A DNA stretch of 20,245 nt, taken from NCBI GenBank assembly GCA_051652245.1, contig JBOFTV010000091.1, forward strand, positions 1-20,245, written 5' to 3'. The notes under the pieces were generated by a model. It did not search any database. It was not told the origin of the DNA and was given only the letters and a program-made list of their open reading frames with translations. The translations under genes were made by a program, and so were the position numbers. This DNA comes from BHER01 sp051652245 (GTDB taxonomy: Bacteria > Bacillota_I > Bacilli_A > Culicoidibacterales > Culicoidibacteraceae). This document shows, piece by piece, positions 7,666-14,100 of the stretch. Each line of letters begins with the position of its first letter. Within the stretch, counting starts at the first letter, position 1.

Positions 7666-8355
7666 ATGAAAAAGTCGAAATTTGCACTGAAAAACCAGAA
7701 TCACAAAAAGCAGTTTGTCGTTGTTGGTTTAGGTATGTTTGGAACAGCTGTTGCAGAAACGCTATTTGATATGGATAAAGAAGTGCTTGTTATTGATATG
7801 AAAGAAGAATTAATTCAATCAATTTCCGATAAAGTAACACACGCAATTCAAGCAGATGCTCGCGATGAGTATGTCTTAGAGCGGTTAGGCATTAAAAATT
7901 TTGATGTTGGAATTGTTTGTATTGGTAATAATTTAGAAGCAAGTTTAATTGTAACGCTTGCAATGAAAGAATTAGGTGTCAAATACATTGTTGCTAAAGC
8001 CAACAATAAAATGCATGCTCGTGCCCTTTATAAAATTGGTGCGGACCGCGTTGTTTTACCTGAAGAAGAAATGGGTAAGCGTGTTGCCCGAAATATTTCA
8101 GCAACGAAGTTAATTGATTACATTGAACTTTCTGAAGAATACAGTATTTTTGAATTTACCTGCCCCGATTTATGGGTTGATAAGACACTTGAAGACTTAG
8201 AAGTTCGTAAAAACTATGGTGTGACAATATTAGGTGTCAAAAGAAATGGAAAATGGGATATCTTACTAGAAGCGCAAGCGCGGTTTATTGCGGATGATAT
8301 CATCATTTTATTAGGATCAAAAACAGAATTTCAAAGACAACTTGAGTCAATTTAA
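7666..8355 (+). CDS. ktrA: KtrA/TrkA-type potassium channel regulatory subunit (RCK)
   Basis: 229 aa. It has an N-terminal RCK_N Rossmann domain (VVVGLGMFGTAVAETL, acidic end of beta-2 at VLVIDM, then ADARDEYVLERLGI) and a C-terminal RCK_C domain from about residue 150 (LWVDKTLEDLEVRKNYGVTILGVKRNG...ILLGSKTEFQRQL). Such cytoplasmic rings bind ATP/ADP or c-di-AMP and gate the membrane subunit KtrB. No ktrB gene is in the window, so this is an orphan gating subunit here. A basic, lysine-rich N-terminal extension of about 15 residues precedes the fold. The epimerase gene starts 23 bases downstream and is probably co-transcribed. Confidence 0.9.
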   Translation: MKKSKFALKNQNHKKQFVVVGLGMFGTAVAETLFDMDKEVLVIDMKEELIQSISDKVTHAIQADARDEYVLERLGIKNFDVGIVCIGNNLEASLIVTLAMKELGVKYIVAKANNKMHARALYKIGADRVVLPEEEMGKRVARNISATKLIDYIELSEEYSIFEFTCPDLWVDKTLEDLEVRKNYGVTILGVKRNGKWDILLEAQARFIADDIIILLGSKTEFQRQLESI

Positions 8356-8378
8356 GTAAAGTAAGGAAGGTGCTAAGC

Positions 8379-9278
8379 ATGATTACATTAACAAATGAAT
8401 ATTTAAGCGTTACCATTAAAAGTGATGGCGCTGAAATTACAAGTGTCAAAGATATAACAACTAATATTGAATATATTTGGCAAGGTGACAGCAATTATTG
8501 GGGGCGCAATGCTCCTGTATTATTTCCCATTGTGGGTCGTTTGACAGACAATAAATTTTCCTATAAAAATGAGGTTTTTGAATTACCACAACATGGATTT
8601 GCCCGGGATAGTAAATTTACTATCGATGAACAAACAGCAAATAAAGCAATGTTTTGCCTTGAACAAAGTGCAGAAACAAAAAAAAGATACCCATTTGATT
8701 TTAAGTTAATTATCCGTTATACACTAATTGAAAGATGTGTTTCCATTTCCTGGGAAGTGCAAAACCCAAGTAAAACAACGAAACTACCATTTTCAATCGG
8801 TGCCCACCCGGGATTTAACACAACACTATTTGATGCTGATAACATAGAAGACTATTATTTTGAGTTTGATAAAGAAGTTGCATTTGATGCCTGGAAACTA
8901 ACAGAAAATGGCAGTTTTGGCACAACAACGCACTCACTTGGAATAAGTGATAGCCTAAGGCTTACACCAGATCTCTTTAAAGATGATGCAATCGTGCTCA
9001 AGACATTTGATTTTAAGTGTGTATCACTTAAAAACATGCGTAATACCCATGGGATTACAATGTATCTCCAAGAATTTAAGCATCATCAGTCCAGTCCAAC
9101 AATTGCCTTTTGGAGTCCTTATTTAGCGGGAGGGAACACGCCATTTGTGTGCATTGAGCCATGGTTTGGCTATGCGGATACAGAAGGTGGACCATTTGAT
9201 ATTTATGAAAAACCGGGAATGATTACACTAAGTGAAAGCGAGAGCTTCCAGACAGAATACAGCCTTGAATTTTTTTAG
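8379..9278 (+). CDS. Aldose 1-epimerase family protein (LacX/galactose mutarotase-like)
   Basis: 299 aa. Galactose-mutarotase superfamily: NAPVLFPIVGRLTDNKF, LPQHGFARD (H72), SIGAHPGFN (H143) and FVCIEPWFGYAD (E260). The two His and the Glu are the residues used by mutarotases to open and close the sugar ring. The PIVGR/QHGF pattern is the LacX-like subgroup. The substrate is unknown; it is possibly a free or phosphorylated hexose linked to the sugar genes nearby. A GTG at 8370 is too close to the GGAAGG ribosome binding site. The ATG at 8379 is eight bases from it and is used. Confidence 0.9.
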   Translation: MITLTNEYLSVTIKSDGAEITSVKDITTNIEYIWQGDSNYWGRNAPVLFPIVGRLTDNKFSYKNEVFELPQHGFARDSKFTIDEQTANKAMFCLEQSAETKKRYPFDFKLIIRYTLIERCVSISWEVQNPSKTTKLPFSIGAHPGFNTTLFDADNIEDYYFEFDKEVAFDAWKLTENGSFGTTTHSLGISDSLRLTPDLFKDDAIVLKTFDFKCVSLKNMRNTHGITMYLQEFKHHQSSPTIAFWSPYLAGGNTPFVCIEPWFGYADTEGGPFDIYEKPGMITLSESESFQTEYSLEFF

Positions 9279-9334
9279 AAAAAGTCAAGGACAACACTTG
9301 AAAAAAAGATTCAAAGAAACAAAGAACAAAGCTA

Positions 9335-9363
9335 TTGACACCGTTTTCATATTATGATAAAGT
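9335..9363 (+). promoter_or_regulatory. PTS IIB/IIA promoter with overlapping cre-like site
   Basis: Perfect TTGACA (9335-9340), 17 bases, TAAAGT (9358-9363) preceded by TGA (extended -10). Bases 9335-9349 (TTGACACCGTTTTCA) match the CcpA cre consensus WTGNAANCGNWNNCW at all but one position and overlap the -35. Repression of this promoter by CcpA on good carbon sources is inferred. Confidence 0.65.
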
Positions 9364-9402
9364 TGATTATATAAAGAAAAAAGATGTAAGGAGAGAAACA
9401 AA

Positions 9403-9705
9403 ATGAAGAGAATATTATTAGTGTGTTCTGCAGGTATGTCAACAAGCTTACTTGTAACAAAAATGGAGCAAGAAGCAAAAGCGCAAGGTGTTGAGGCTAA
9501 AATTTGGGCAGTGGCTGAAGCAAGTGCCGCAGCAAACTGGGAAGAAGCAGATGTTTTAATGCTTGGACCACAAGTTCGCTTTATTGAAGGGAAGATTAAA
9601 GAAATGGTTGGTGGGAAAATCCCAGTTGCTGTTATCGATATGCGTGCCTACGGTATGATGGATGGGAAAACCGTTTTTAATACAGCAATGGATTTAATAA
9701 AATAA
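9403..9705 (+). CDS. celA: PTS system IIB component, lactose/cellobiose family
   Basis: 100 aa. It opens MKRILLVCSAGMSTSLLV. Cys8 is the phosphorylated cysteine, and CSAGMSTSLL is the phosphate loop of the cellobiose IIB family. It passes phosphate from IIA to the sugar held by IIC. Ribosome binding site AAGGAGAG, eight bases before ATG. It precedes the IIA gene, with a 13-bp hairpin between them. No IIC gene is adjacent. The only one in view is celB at 2867-4195. Confidence 0.95.
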   Translation: MKRILLVCSAGMSTSLLVTKMEQEAKAQGVEAKIWAVAEASAAANWEEADVLMLGPQVRFIEGKIKEMVGGKIPVAVIDMRAYGMMDGKTVFNTAMDLIK

Positions 9706-9713
9706 ATAAAAGA

Positions 9714-9745
9714 GCAGTTTTGCCAAATGAAATTGGTAAAGCTGC
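9714..9745 (+). other. Intercistronic RNA hairpin between IIB and IIA genes
   Basis: Bases 9714-9726 pair with 9733-9745 over 13 positions (eleven Watson-Crick, two G-U) around a 6-base loop. The downstream sequence is CTTTAAAT, not a T tract, so it is more likely an RNA stability or processing element than a full terminator. Confidence 0.65.
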
Positions 9746-9772
9746 CTTTAAATAGAGAAGGAGCATTTATTT

Positions 9773-10093
9773 ATGAGTGTACAAGAATCAGAAATCACAT
9801 TAAAATCATTTGAAATTATCGCTACTGCTGGAACGGCAAAAAGTTTTTTAATGGAAGCTTTAAAAGCAGCCAAAGAAGGTAATATTGAAGAAGCAGAAAA
9901 ATTAACGCAAGATGCTGAAGCGATGTTATTGCAATCACATCATGTTCAAACAGCACTACTACAAGCAGAAGCAAGGGGCGAACAAAATGAAATTGGTTTT
10001 ATTAGTGTCCATGCCCAAGATCATTTAATGACAACAATGCTGTTAAAAGATATGATGGCTTATATGATTGAATTGTTTAAAAGAACAGCATAA
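9773..10093 (+). CDS. celC: PTS system IIA component, lactose/cellobiose family
   Basis: 106 aa, all-helical Lac-family IIA. The C-terminal FISVHAQDHLMTTMLLKDM carries the phospho-accepting H80 and the metal-binding D82 region of the VHAQDHLMT signature. It receives phosphate from HPr and passes it to IIB Cys. AGAAGGAG lies about nine bases before the ATG. The operon is IIB-IIA and ends at a strong terminator. Its partner IIC is probably the one encoded about 5.6 kb upstream beside the GH1 gene. Confidence 0.95.
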   Translation: MSVQESEITLKSFEIIATAGTAKSFLMEALKAAKEGNIEEAEKLTQDAEAMLLQSHHVQTALLQAEARGEQNEIGFISVHAQDHLMTTMLLKDMMAYMIELFKRTA

Positions 10094-10101
10094 TTAAACG
10101 G

Positions 10102-10132
10102 AGAGTTATTAAGCGGGATAACTCTTTTTTTT
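10102..10132 (+). terminator. Intrinsic terminator of the IIB-IIA operon
   Basis: Perfect 8-bp stem AGAGTTAT/ATAACTCT with an 8-base loop, running into eight T. Confidence 0.92.
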
Positions 10133-10160
10133 ATATATTAAGTAAGAAAGGGGCAATAAG

Positions 10161-10724
10161 ATGATCAGGCAAGCAACAATCAAAGATGCATCAGCTTTGG
10201 CAAAAATTGGCTTTATTGTACTAAAAGATTTATATCAGCCACTTGCTAGAAATAGCAAACAGCAGCAGCAGCAGCAAGCAGACCTGGAAATACTTGTCCA
10301 ACAACAGCAAGTTGCTATGAGTTACAAATTTGCGCATGTTTACGTTGAAAATGCGGAAATTTTAGGTGTGATTTGGGCCTATCAATATCATAACTTTCCC
10401 CAACTTAAAGAAAATCTCTATCAATTTAGTAAGGTAAATAACCTAACTTTTCCCCAAATAGAAGAAGAGGCCAGAGCTTCAGATTATTACATTGATACAA
10501 TTGCCGTCCTAGAAAAAGCACGTAATCAAGAAATTGGTCGTAAACTGCTCGACTTTTGCATATTAAGTGCTCAAAATTGTAATTATCAAGTAATAAGTCT
10601 CATCGTTGAAGCGGAAAAAACAAGTGCCCAAAAACTATATCAATCACGGGGGTTCAAGCACGAAAAAACAAGCCAATTATATGGGGGAACCTATCAATAT
10701 TGCCGTCTTAACTTAGAAAAATAG
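10161..10724 (+). CDS. GNAT family N-acetyltransferase with poly-Gln insert
   Basis: 187 aa. GNAT fold: MIRQATIKDASALAKIGF (beta-1/alpha-1), YYIDTIAVLEKARNQEIGRKLLDFC (beta-4 and the acetyl-CoA-binding motif A, here with QEIG in place of the usual R/Q-G-x-G) and LIVEAEKTSAQKLYQSRGF (motif B with the common 'LY..GF'). It transfers an acetyl group to an unknown small molecule or protein amine. Residues about 33-38 are six Gln, coded by five CAG triplets and one CAA (10260-10277), with a second Q run at about 47-50. The start has AAGAAAGGGG upstream. It is convergent with ytqB across a shared terminator. Confidence 0.85.
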   Translation: MIRQATIKDASALAKIGFIVLKDLYQPLARNSKQQQQQQADLEILVQQQQVAMSYKFAHVYVENAEILGVIWAYQYHNFPQLKENLYQFSKVNNLTFPQIEEEARASDYYIDTIAVLEKARNQEIGRKLLDFCILSAQNCNYQVISLIVEAEKTSAQKLYQSRGFKHEKTSQLYGGTYQYCRLNLEK

Positions 10725-10760
10725 CAGCAACTTCTTATAAAGAAGTTAGCTGCTATTTTT
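10717..10760. terminator. Bidirectional intrinsic terminator
   Basis: AATAGCAGC and ACTTCTT pair with AAGAAGT and GCTGCTATT around a 3-base loop. There are A runs to the left and T runs to the right, so it serves both the acetyltransferase gene and the convergent ytqB. Confidence 0.9.
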
Positions 10761-11316
10761 GTTCAATCGTGTAGACAATCGGTGTTGGACTAAAACCATT
10801 TGTTTGCTGGTATTTAGTGATGAAATATTTATTAGGGTCAGCTTTGGTGAAGAGTTGACTAAGCATTTGGCTCTCAATAGCACCATTTTCATGACCCGGA
10901 TAGGCAACAACAATTAATAGGCCCTTTCTTTTTAGGAGGCAAATTGCTTGAAGAATTGCCGAATATGTTGATTTTATCATTGTTGTAATTTCGTGTGGAT
11001 GGTTAGGATAAAAGCCAAGATTAAAAACAACAAGATCAATTTTGCCTAAAAAGGGCTCTAACTGCTCGTACATGTTATCATGTGATAAGCAAAAAAGCTC
11101 AAACCTGGGCAAGCTCCCCGCAAGCTTTATTCGTGTTTGGTCGAGTGCTCTTTGCTGAATATCAAAGCCAAATAATCGGCCCCGGTAGCCTAATAGTGAT
11201 GCCATAAAAAGGCTGTCATGACCATTACCACAGGTTGCATCGATGACGTAAGATGCGGGAGTAAGATGCTTTTTAAGGAGCATATGGACAAAGGGAATTG
11301 GTCGATAAAGTGCCAT
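10753..11316 (-). CDS. ytqB: tRNA (mnm5U34) methyltransferase, YtqB/MnmM family
   Basis: 187 aa class I SAM-dependent methyltransferase. SAM-binding motif I is VIDATCGNGHDSLF (residues 24-37), the acidic end of beta-2 is LFGFDIQ, and the family-specific VVFNLGFYPN is in the catalytic position (usual form FNLGYLPG). It ends with QTNGFSPTPIVYTIEQK, close to the family's conserved tail. YtqB of B. subtilis methylates 5-aminomethyl-(2-thio)uridine at tRNA position 34 and was renamed MnmM; older annotations call it an rRNA methylase. It lies 17 bases downstream of ytqA on the same strand, the arrangement seen in B. subtilis. Confidence 0.88.
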   Translation of the reverse strand: MALYRPIPFVHMLLKKHLTPASYVIDATCGNGHDSLFMASLLGYRGRLFGFDIQQRALDQTRIKLAGSLPRFELFCLSHDNMYEQLEPFLGKIDLVVFNLGFYPNHPHEITTMIKSTYSAILQAICLLKRKGLLIVVAYPGHENGAIESQMLSQLFTKADPNKYFITKYQQTNGFSPTPIVYTIEQK

Positions 11317-11333
11317 GGTAAAACCCCGTTTCT

Positions 11334-12305
11334 TTATTTTTTATGATAATTAATACCCTGATAGCGATTACTCTCAAATAAAATTTTATCAATCGTATTG
11401 AGGACATCAAATTTCTTTAAACTCCAAAGAGGTCCAATTAAATCATCAAGCGCACCATCACCAGTAATTCGCTGAATGATACAAGTTGGTGGGAGGATGG
11501 CTAACTGATTGGCAACCAAGTGACAATAATCATCCTTCGACATTAAAGCCAGTTTGTCGTGATTGAGTAACTTAGACATTGCGGTATTTTTTAACACGTG
11601 TAGTAAATGAACTTTAATCGCATCAACTTCAATATCAGCACAATATTGCGCAGTTTGTTGCATCATTTCCAGTGTTTCACCGGGTAGTCCATTGATAATA
11701 TGAACACAGGTTTTGATATTGTGAGCCTTCAACTTCCTAAAACCAGTTTCGAATTCTGCCAAATCATGGCCTCGGTTTATTTTACGCCCAGTTTGGTCAT
11801 GCATCGACTGCAAACCTAATTCAACCCATAAAAAGGTCCGCTTATTTAACTGTGCTAAATAGTCAACAATATCATCAGGCAAGCAATCAGGACGAGTAGC
11901 AATTGCTAAGCCCACAACATTAGGGAGTGCTAAAATTGCTTCGAATTTCTCTTTAATTACGGCCAGAGGGGCATAGGTATTAGAAAATGCTTGAAAATAA
12001 CCAATATATTTAGTCACATCAGGCCATTTTTTGAGCATATTAGTTTTAATTGCTTCAAACTGCGCCACAATTTCATCGGCTGGATTTCCCGCAAAATCCC
12101 CAGAGCCTTTCACACTACAAAAAGTACAACCACCCAGACCCGCCTTACCATCAATATTAGGGCAGGTAAACCCGGCATTAAGAGAAACTTTAAAAACTTT
12201 AGATCCAAAAACCTCCTGCAAATAATAATTCCAAGTATAATAGCGATGATGATCAAAGGAGTGGACAAAAGGGTTGCTAGTGATTTGATTAACTTTTTTT
12301 TTCAT
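11334..12305 (-). CDS. ytqA: Radical SAM protein YtqA (TIGR01212/YhcC family)
   Basis: 323 aa. The iron-sulfur cluster cysteines are in CPNIDGKAGLGGCTFC (C48, C60, C63), the spaced form typical of the Elp3-like TIGR01212 family. GLAIATRPDCLPDDIVDYL, WVELGLQSMHDQTGRKINRGHD and CVHIINGLPGETLEMM are conserved radical SAM barrel elements. Homologues paired with YtqB/MnmM have been implicated in the wobble-uridine mnm5 pathway of Gram-positive bacteria, and the tight pairing here supports that. The start at 12305 has GAAAGGAA eight bases upstream. The reaction itself is not readable from sequence. Confidence 0.9.
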   Translation of the reverse strand: MKKKVNQITSNPFVHSFDHHRYYTWNYYLQEVFGSKVFKVSLNAGFTCPNIDGKAGLGGCTFCSVKGSGDFAGNPADEIVAQFEAIKTNMLKKWPDVTKYIGYFQAFSNTYAPLAVIKEKFEAILALPNVVGLAIATRPDCLPDDIVDYLAQLNKRTFLWVELGLQSMHDQTGRKINRGHDLAEFETGFRKLKAHNIKTCVHIINGLPGETLEMMQQTAQYCADIEVDAIKVHLLHVLKNTAMSKLLNHDKLALMSKDDYCHLVANQLAILPPTCIIQRITGDGALDDLIGPLWSLKKFDVLNTIDKILFESNRYQGINYHKK

Positions 12306-12377
12306 GAAAAAAATTCCTTTCAGACAATATTTCGTGTGTTATTGAGTATATGAGATGCATTTTATTTATGTAAGGGG

Positions 12378-12383
12378 TATAAT
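12378..12383 (+). promoter_or_regulatory. tpx -10 box
   Basis: TATAAT at 12378-12383 with no convincing -35. A second TATAAT-like stretch follows at about 12391. Translation from an ATG at 12355 would start upstream of this box, which supports the start at 12418. Confidence 0.5.
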
Positions 12384-12417
12384 GATTCTATATAATAAGA
12401 GAAAGAAGCGTGGATTT

Positions 12418-12918
12418 ATGGGATTTACATTTAAAGGCGGACCAATTACATTAGAAGGAACACAACTTAAAGTTGGAGACAAGCTACCTGATGCTGTCGT
12501 TGTAACGATGGAATTAGAAGAAAAAGGCATTTTAGCATTAGCTGGAGCTGTAAAAGTAATTAGCTTAGCACCGTCATTAGATACGGGAGTTTGCGATTTG
12601 CAGACAAAAGGATTTCTAGCTAAATTAGCAGGAATCGCAGGAGTGAACTTGATTACAGTAAGTGCAGATTTACCATTTGCGCAAGCTCGTTGGTGTGGTG
12701 CTGCAGAGACTAAAGATGCAGTTGTCGTTTCTGATTACCGTTTTCGTGAAGTAGGTCAAAAATTTGGGGCAATGATCAAAGAACTACAATTATTAACAAG
12801 AGCTGTAATTGTTGCTGATTCTAATAATATTGTAACTTATGTTGAATATGTTGAGGAAGTTACAAATCAAGTTGATTTTGATGCAGCGGTAGCAGCAGTT
12901 GCTAAAATTAAAGCATAA
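12418..12918 (+). CDS. tpx: Thiol peroxidase (atypical 2-Cys peroxiredoxin)
   Basis: 166 aa, the normal Tpx length. FKGGPITLEGTQLKVGDKLPDAVVV is the family N-terminus. The peroxidatic Cys59 is in SLDTGVCDLQT (usually SLDTPVCD) and the resolving Cys93 is in ARWCGA. It reduces hydrogen peroxide and alkyl peroxides using thioredoxin, in the cytoplasm. An in-frame ATG at 12355 would add 21 unrelated residues before the conserved start and lies upstream of the promoter, so 12418 is chosen although its ribosome binding site (GAAAGAAG) is modest. Monocistronic, with a strong terminator. Confidence 0.94.
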   Translation: MGFTFKGGPITLEGTQLKVGDKLPDAVVVTMELEEKGILALAGAVKVISLAPSLDTGVCDLQTKGFLAKLAGIAGVNLITVSADLPFAQARWCGAAETKDAVVVSDYRFREVGQKFGAMIKELQLLTRAVIVADSNNIVTYVEYVEEVTNQVDFDAAVAAVAKIKA

Positions 12919-12937
12919 TATCAAGGCTTAAGTCGAT

Positions 12938-12978
12938 AAAATCTTACTACTATGGCAACATGGGGTAAGATTTTTTTT
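12938..12978 (+). terminator. tpx intrinsic terminator
   Basis: AAAATCTTAC (12938-12947) pairs with GTAAGATTTT (12965-12974), and the T run extends to 12978. Confidence 0.85.
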
Positions 12979-13006
12979 ATAAGATTTGGTAGTAGTAATA
13001 ATAAAA

Positions 13007-13102
13007 CGCTTGCAATTGTCGAAAGTTTAAGAAGGAGAGCAAGGGGCTATCAAAATGATACCCCCTAACTGACACCTGTTAAACTTCCAATAATTTCAAG
13101 CG
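13007..13102. repeat. Nested palindromic element between tpx and pdxK
   Basis: Outer arms 13007-13030 and 13079-13102 are inverted repeats matching at 20 of 24 positions. Inside them GGGGCTATCA (13043-13052) and TGATACCCCC (13056-13065) form a tight hairpin. No T tract follows on the plus strand; on the minus strand the outer arm runs into TTTTATTATT. It may be the 3' untranslated structure and terminator of pdxK or a small palindromic repeat. No coding potential is seen across 12979-13145. Confidence 0.6.
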
Positions 13103-13145
13103 CTGTTACAACCTTAATAAGTTAGAAGTGTGTAGTTAGGATGAT

Positions 13146-13949
13146 TTAGTCTTCTAATATTTGCCGATCGGGTAAGATTGCACCAGTATATTGATTTAAT
13201 GGTTCACTGTTAGCAATGGCATTAAAAACATAGGCACTAGCATCAGCAATGGCTTGTAGTGCTGGTTTTCCCTTGGCAAGTTGTGCTGTAATACTTGCTG
13301 AAAAGGTGCAGCCTGCACCGTGATTAAATGTTGTATCAAGTTTTGGATGGGTGAAGCAGGCAAAACCTGATCCATTGAAGACAACTTCAGCAATTAATTC
13401 ATCATCATAAGGAACGGCTTTAATAACAACAAACTCTGAGCCTAGCTGATGAATAATCATCGCCGCCTTTTTAGCTTGTTCTAGCGTTGTAATTGTTTCC
13501 ATATCAGCAAGCTGCGCTGCTTCAAATAAATTTGGGGTAACAACCGTTGCAAGTGGTAACAATAAATTACGAATAGCAACGGTATTTTCGGGGAAAAGTG
13601 GGGCTGTGCCCTTACATGCCATAACAGGGTCGATGACAACTGGTATGTTGGCTGCAAAAGCCGTTAATTGTTGCTGGACCAGTTCGATAATTTCCACCGT
13701 TGGGAGCATCCCTGTTTTGAGGGCATCGGGTGTAAGACCAACAAGTGTTGTTGTAATTTGTGCCTGAATTGTTTCTAGAGCAACGGGAAAGACTTGATGT
13801 CCCCAGTTATTGTGATAATCCATAGCAACAAGTACCGTTAAAGCACTCATACCATATGTCCCGTAGTTATGAAATGTTTTTAGATCTGCTTGAATTCCTG
13901 CACCACCGCTGGCATCAGATCCTGCTATTGTTAATGCTCTTTTAATCAT
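13146..13949 (-). CDS. pdxK: Pyridoxal / hydroxymethylpyrimidine kinase
   Basis: 267 aa ribokinase-fold kinase. ALTIAGSDASGGAGIQADLKTF, YGMSALTVLVAMD, DALKTGMLPTVEIIEL, VVIDPVMACKGTAPL, VVTPNLFEAAQL and the anion-hole HGAGCTFSA with C214. The VAMD...W.HQVFP and GMLPT segments match the B. subtilis PdxK (ThiD2-like) group, which phosphorylates pyridoxal/pyridoxine and also HMP, rather than ThiD proper. The gene links B6 and thiamine salvage; ThiT is encoded 3 kb away. Start supported by GGAGG seven bases upstream. It is divergent from the 14101 operon and alone in its transcript. Confidence 0.92.
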   Translation of the reverse strand: MIKRALTIAGSDASGGAGIQADLKTFHNYGTYGMSALTVLVAMDYHNNWGHQVFPVALETIQAQITTTLVGLTPDALKTGMLPTVEIIELVQQQLTAFAANIPVVIDPVMACKGTAPLFPENTVAIRNLLLPLATVVTPNLFEAAQLADMETITTLEQAKKAAMIIHQLGSEFVVIKAVPYDDELIAEVVFNGSGFACFTHPKLDTTFNHGAGCTFSASITAQLAKGKPALQAIADASAYVFNAIANSEPLNQYTGAILPDRQILED

Positions 13950-13988
13950 ATATAAACCTCCATTATTAATTTTATTGTATTATATCCT

Positions 13989-14017
13989 ATTATACGCTAG
14001 TTTTTAGAAAAAGTAAA
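13989..14017 (-). promoter_or_regulatory. pdxK promoter
   Basis: On the minus strand TTTACT (plus 14012-14017), 17 bases, TATAAT (plus 13989-13994). A second TATAAT (13979-13984) lies ten bases nearer the gene without a -35. Confidence 0.65.
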
Positions 14018-14035
14018 AATATTTTTAGGAGTTCG

Positions 14036-14044
14036 TGGTATAAT
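14036..14044 (+). promoter_or_regulatory. Extended -10 promoter of the 14101-16437 operon
   Basis: TGG-TATAAT (14036-14044). No good -35 is present, but the TGN extension can compensate. It is about 57 bases before the first start codon. Confidence 0.5.
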
Positions 14045-14100
14045 TAGAAGATATGAAAGTTTTTGCTTTTTAGCTAAATAAAACAGAAAGTAGTGAAGAA

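Noticed and set aside
10260..10310. CAG/CAA repeats as a CRISPR or tandem-repeat array
   Set aside because: A simple triplet run inside a coding sequence with no spacers.
12355..12417. Longer N-terminus for tpx
   Set aside because: The ATG lies upstream of the TATAAT box, and the extra residues are not part of the family.
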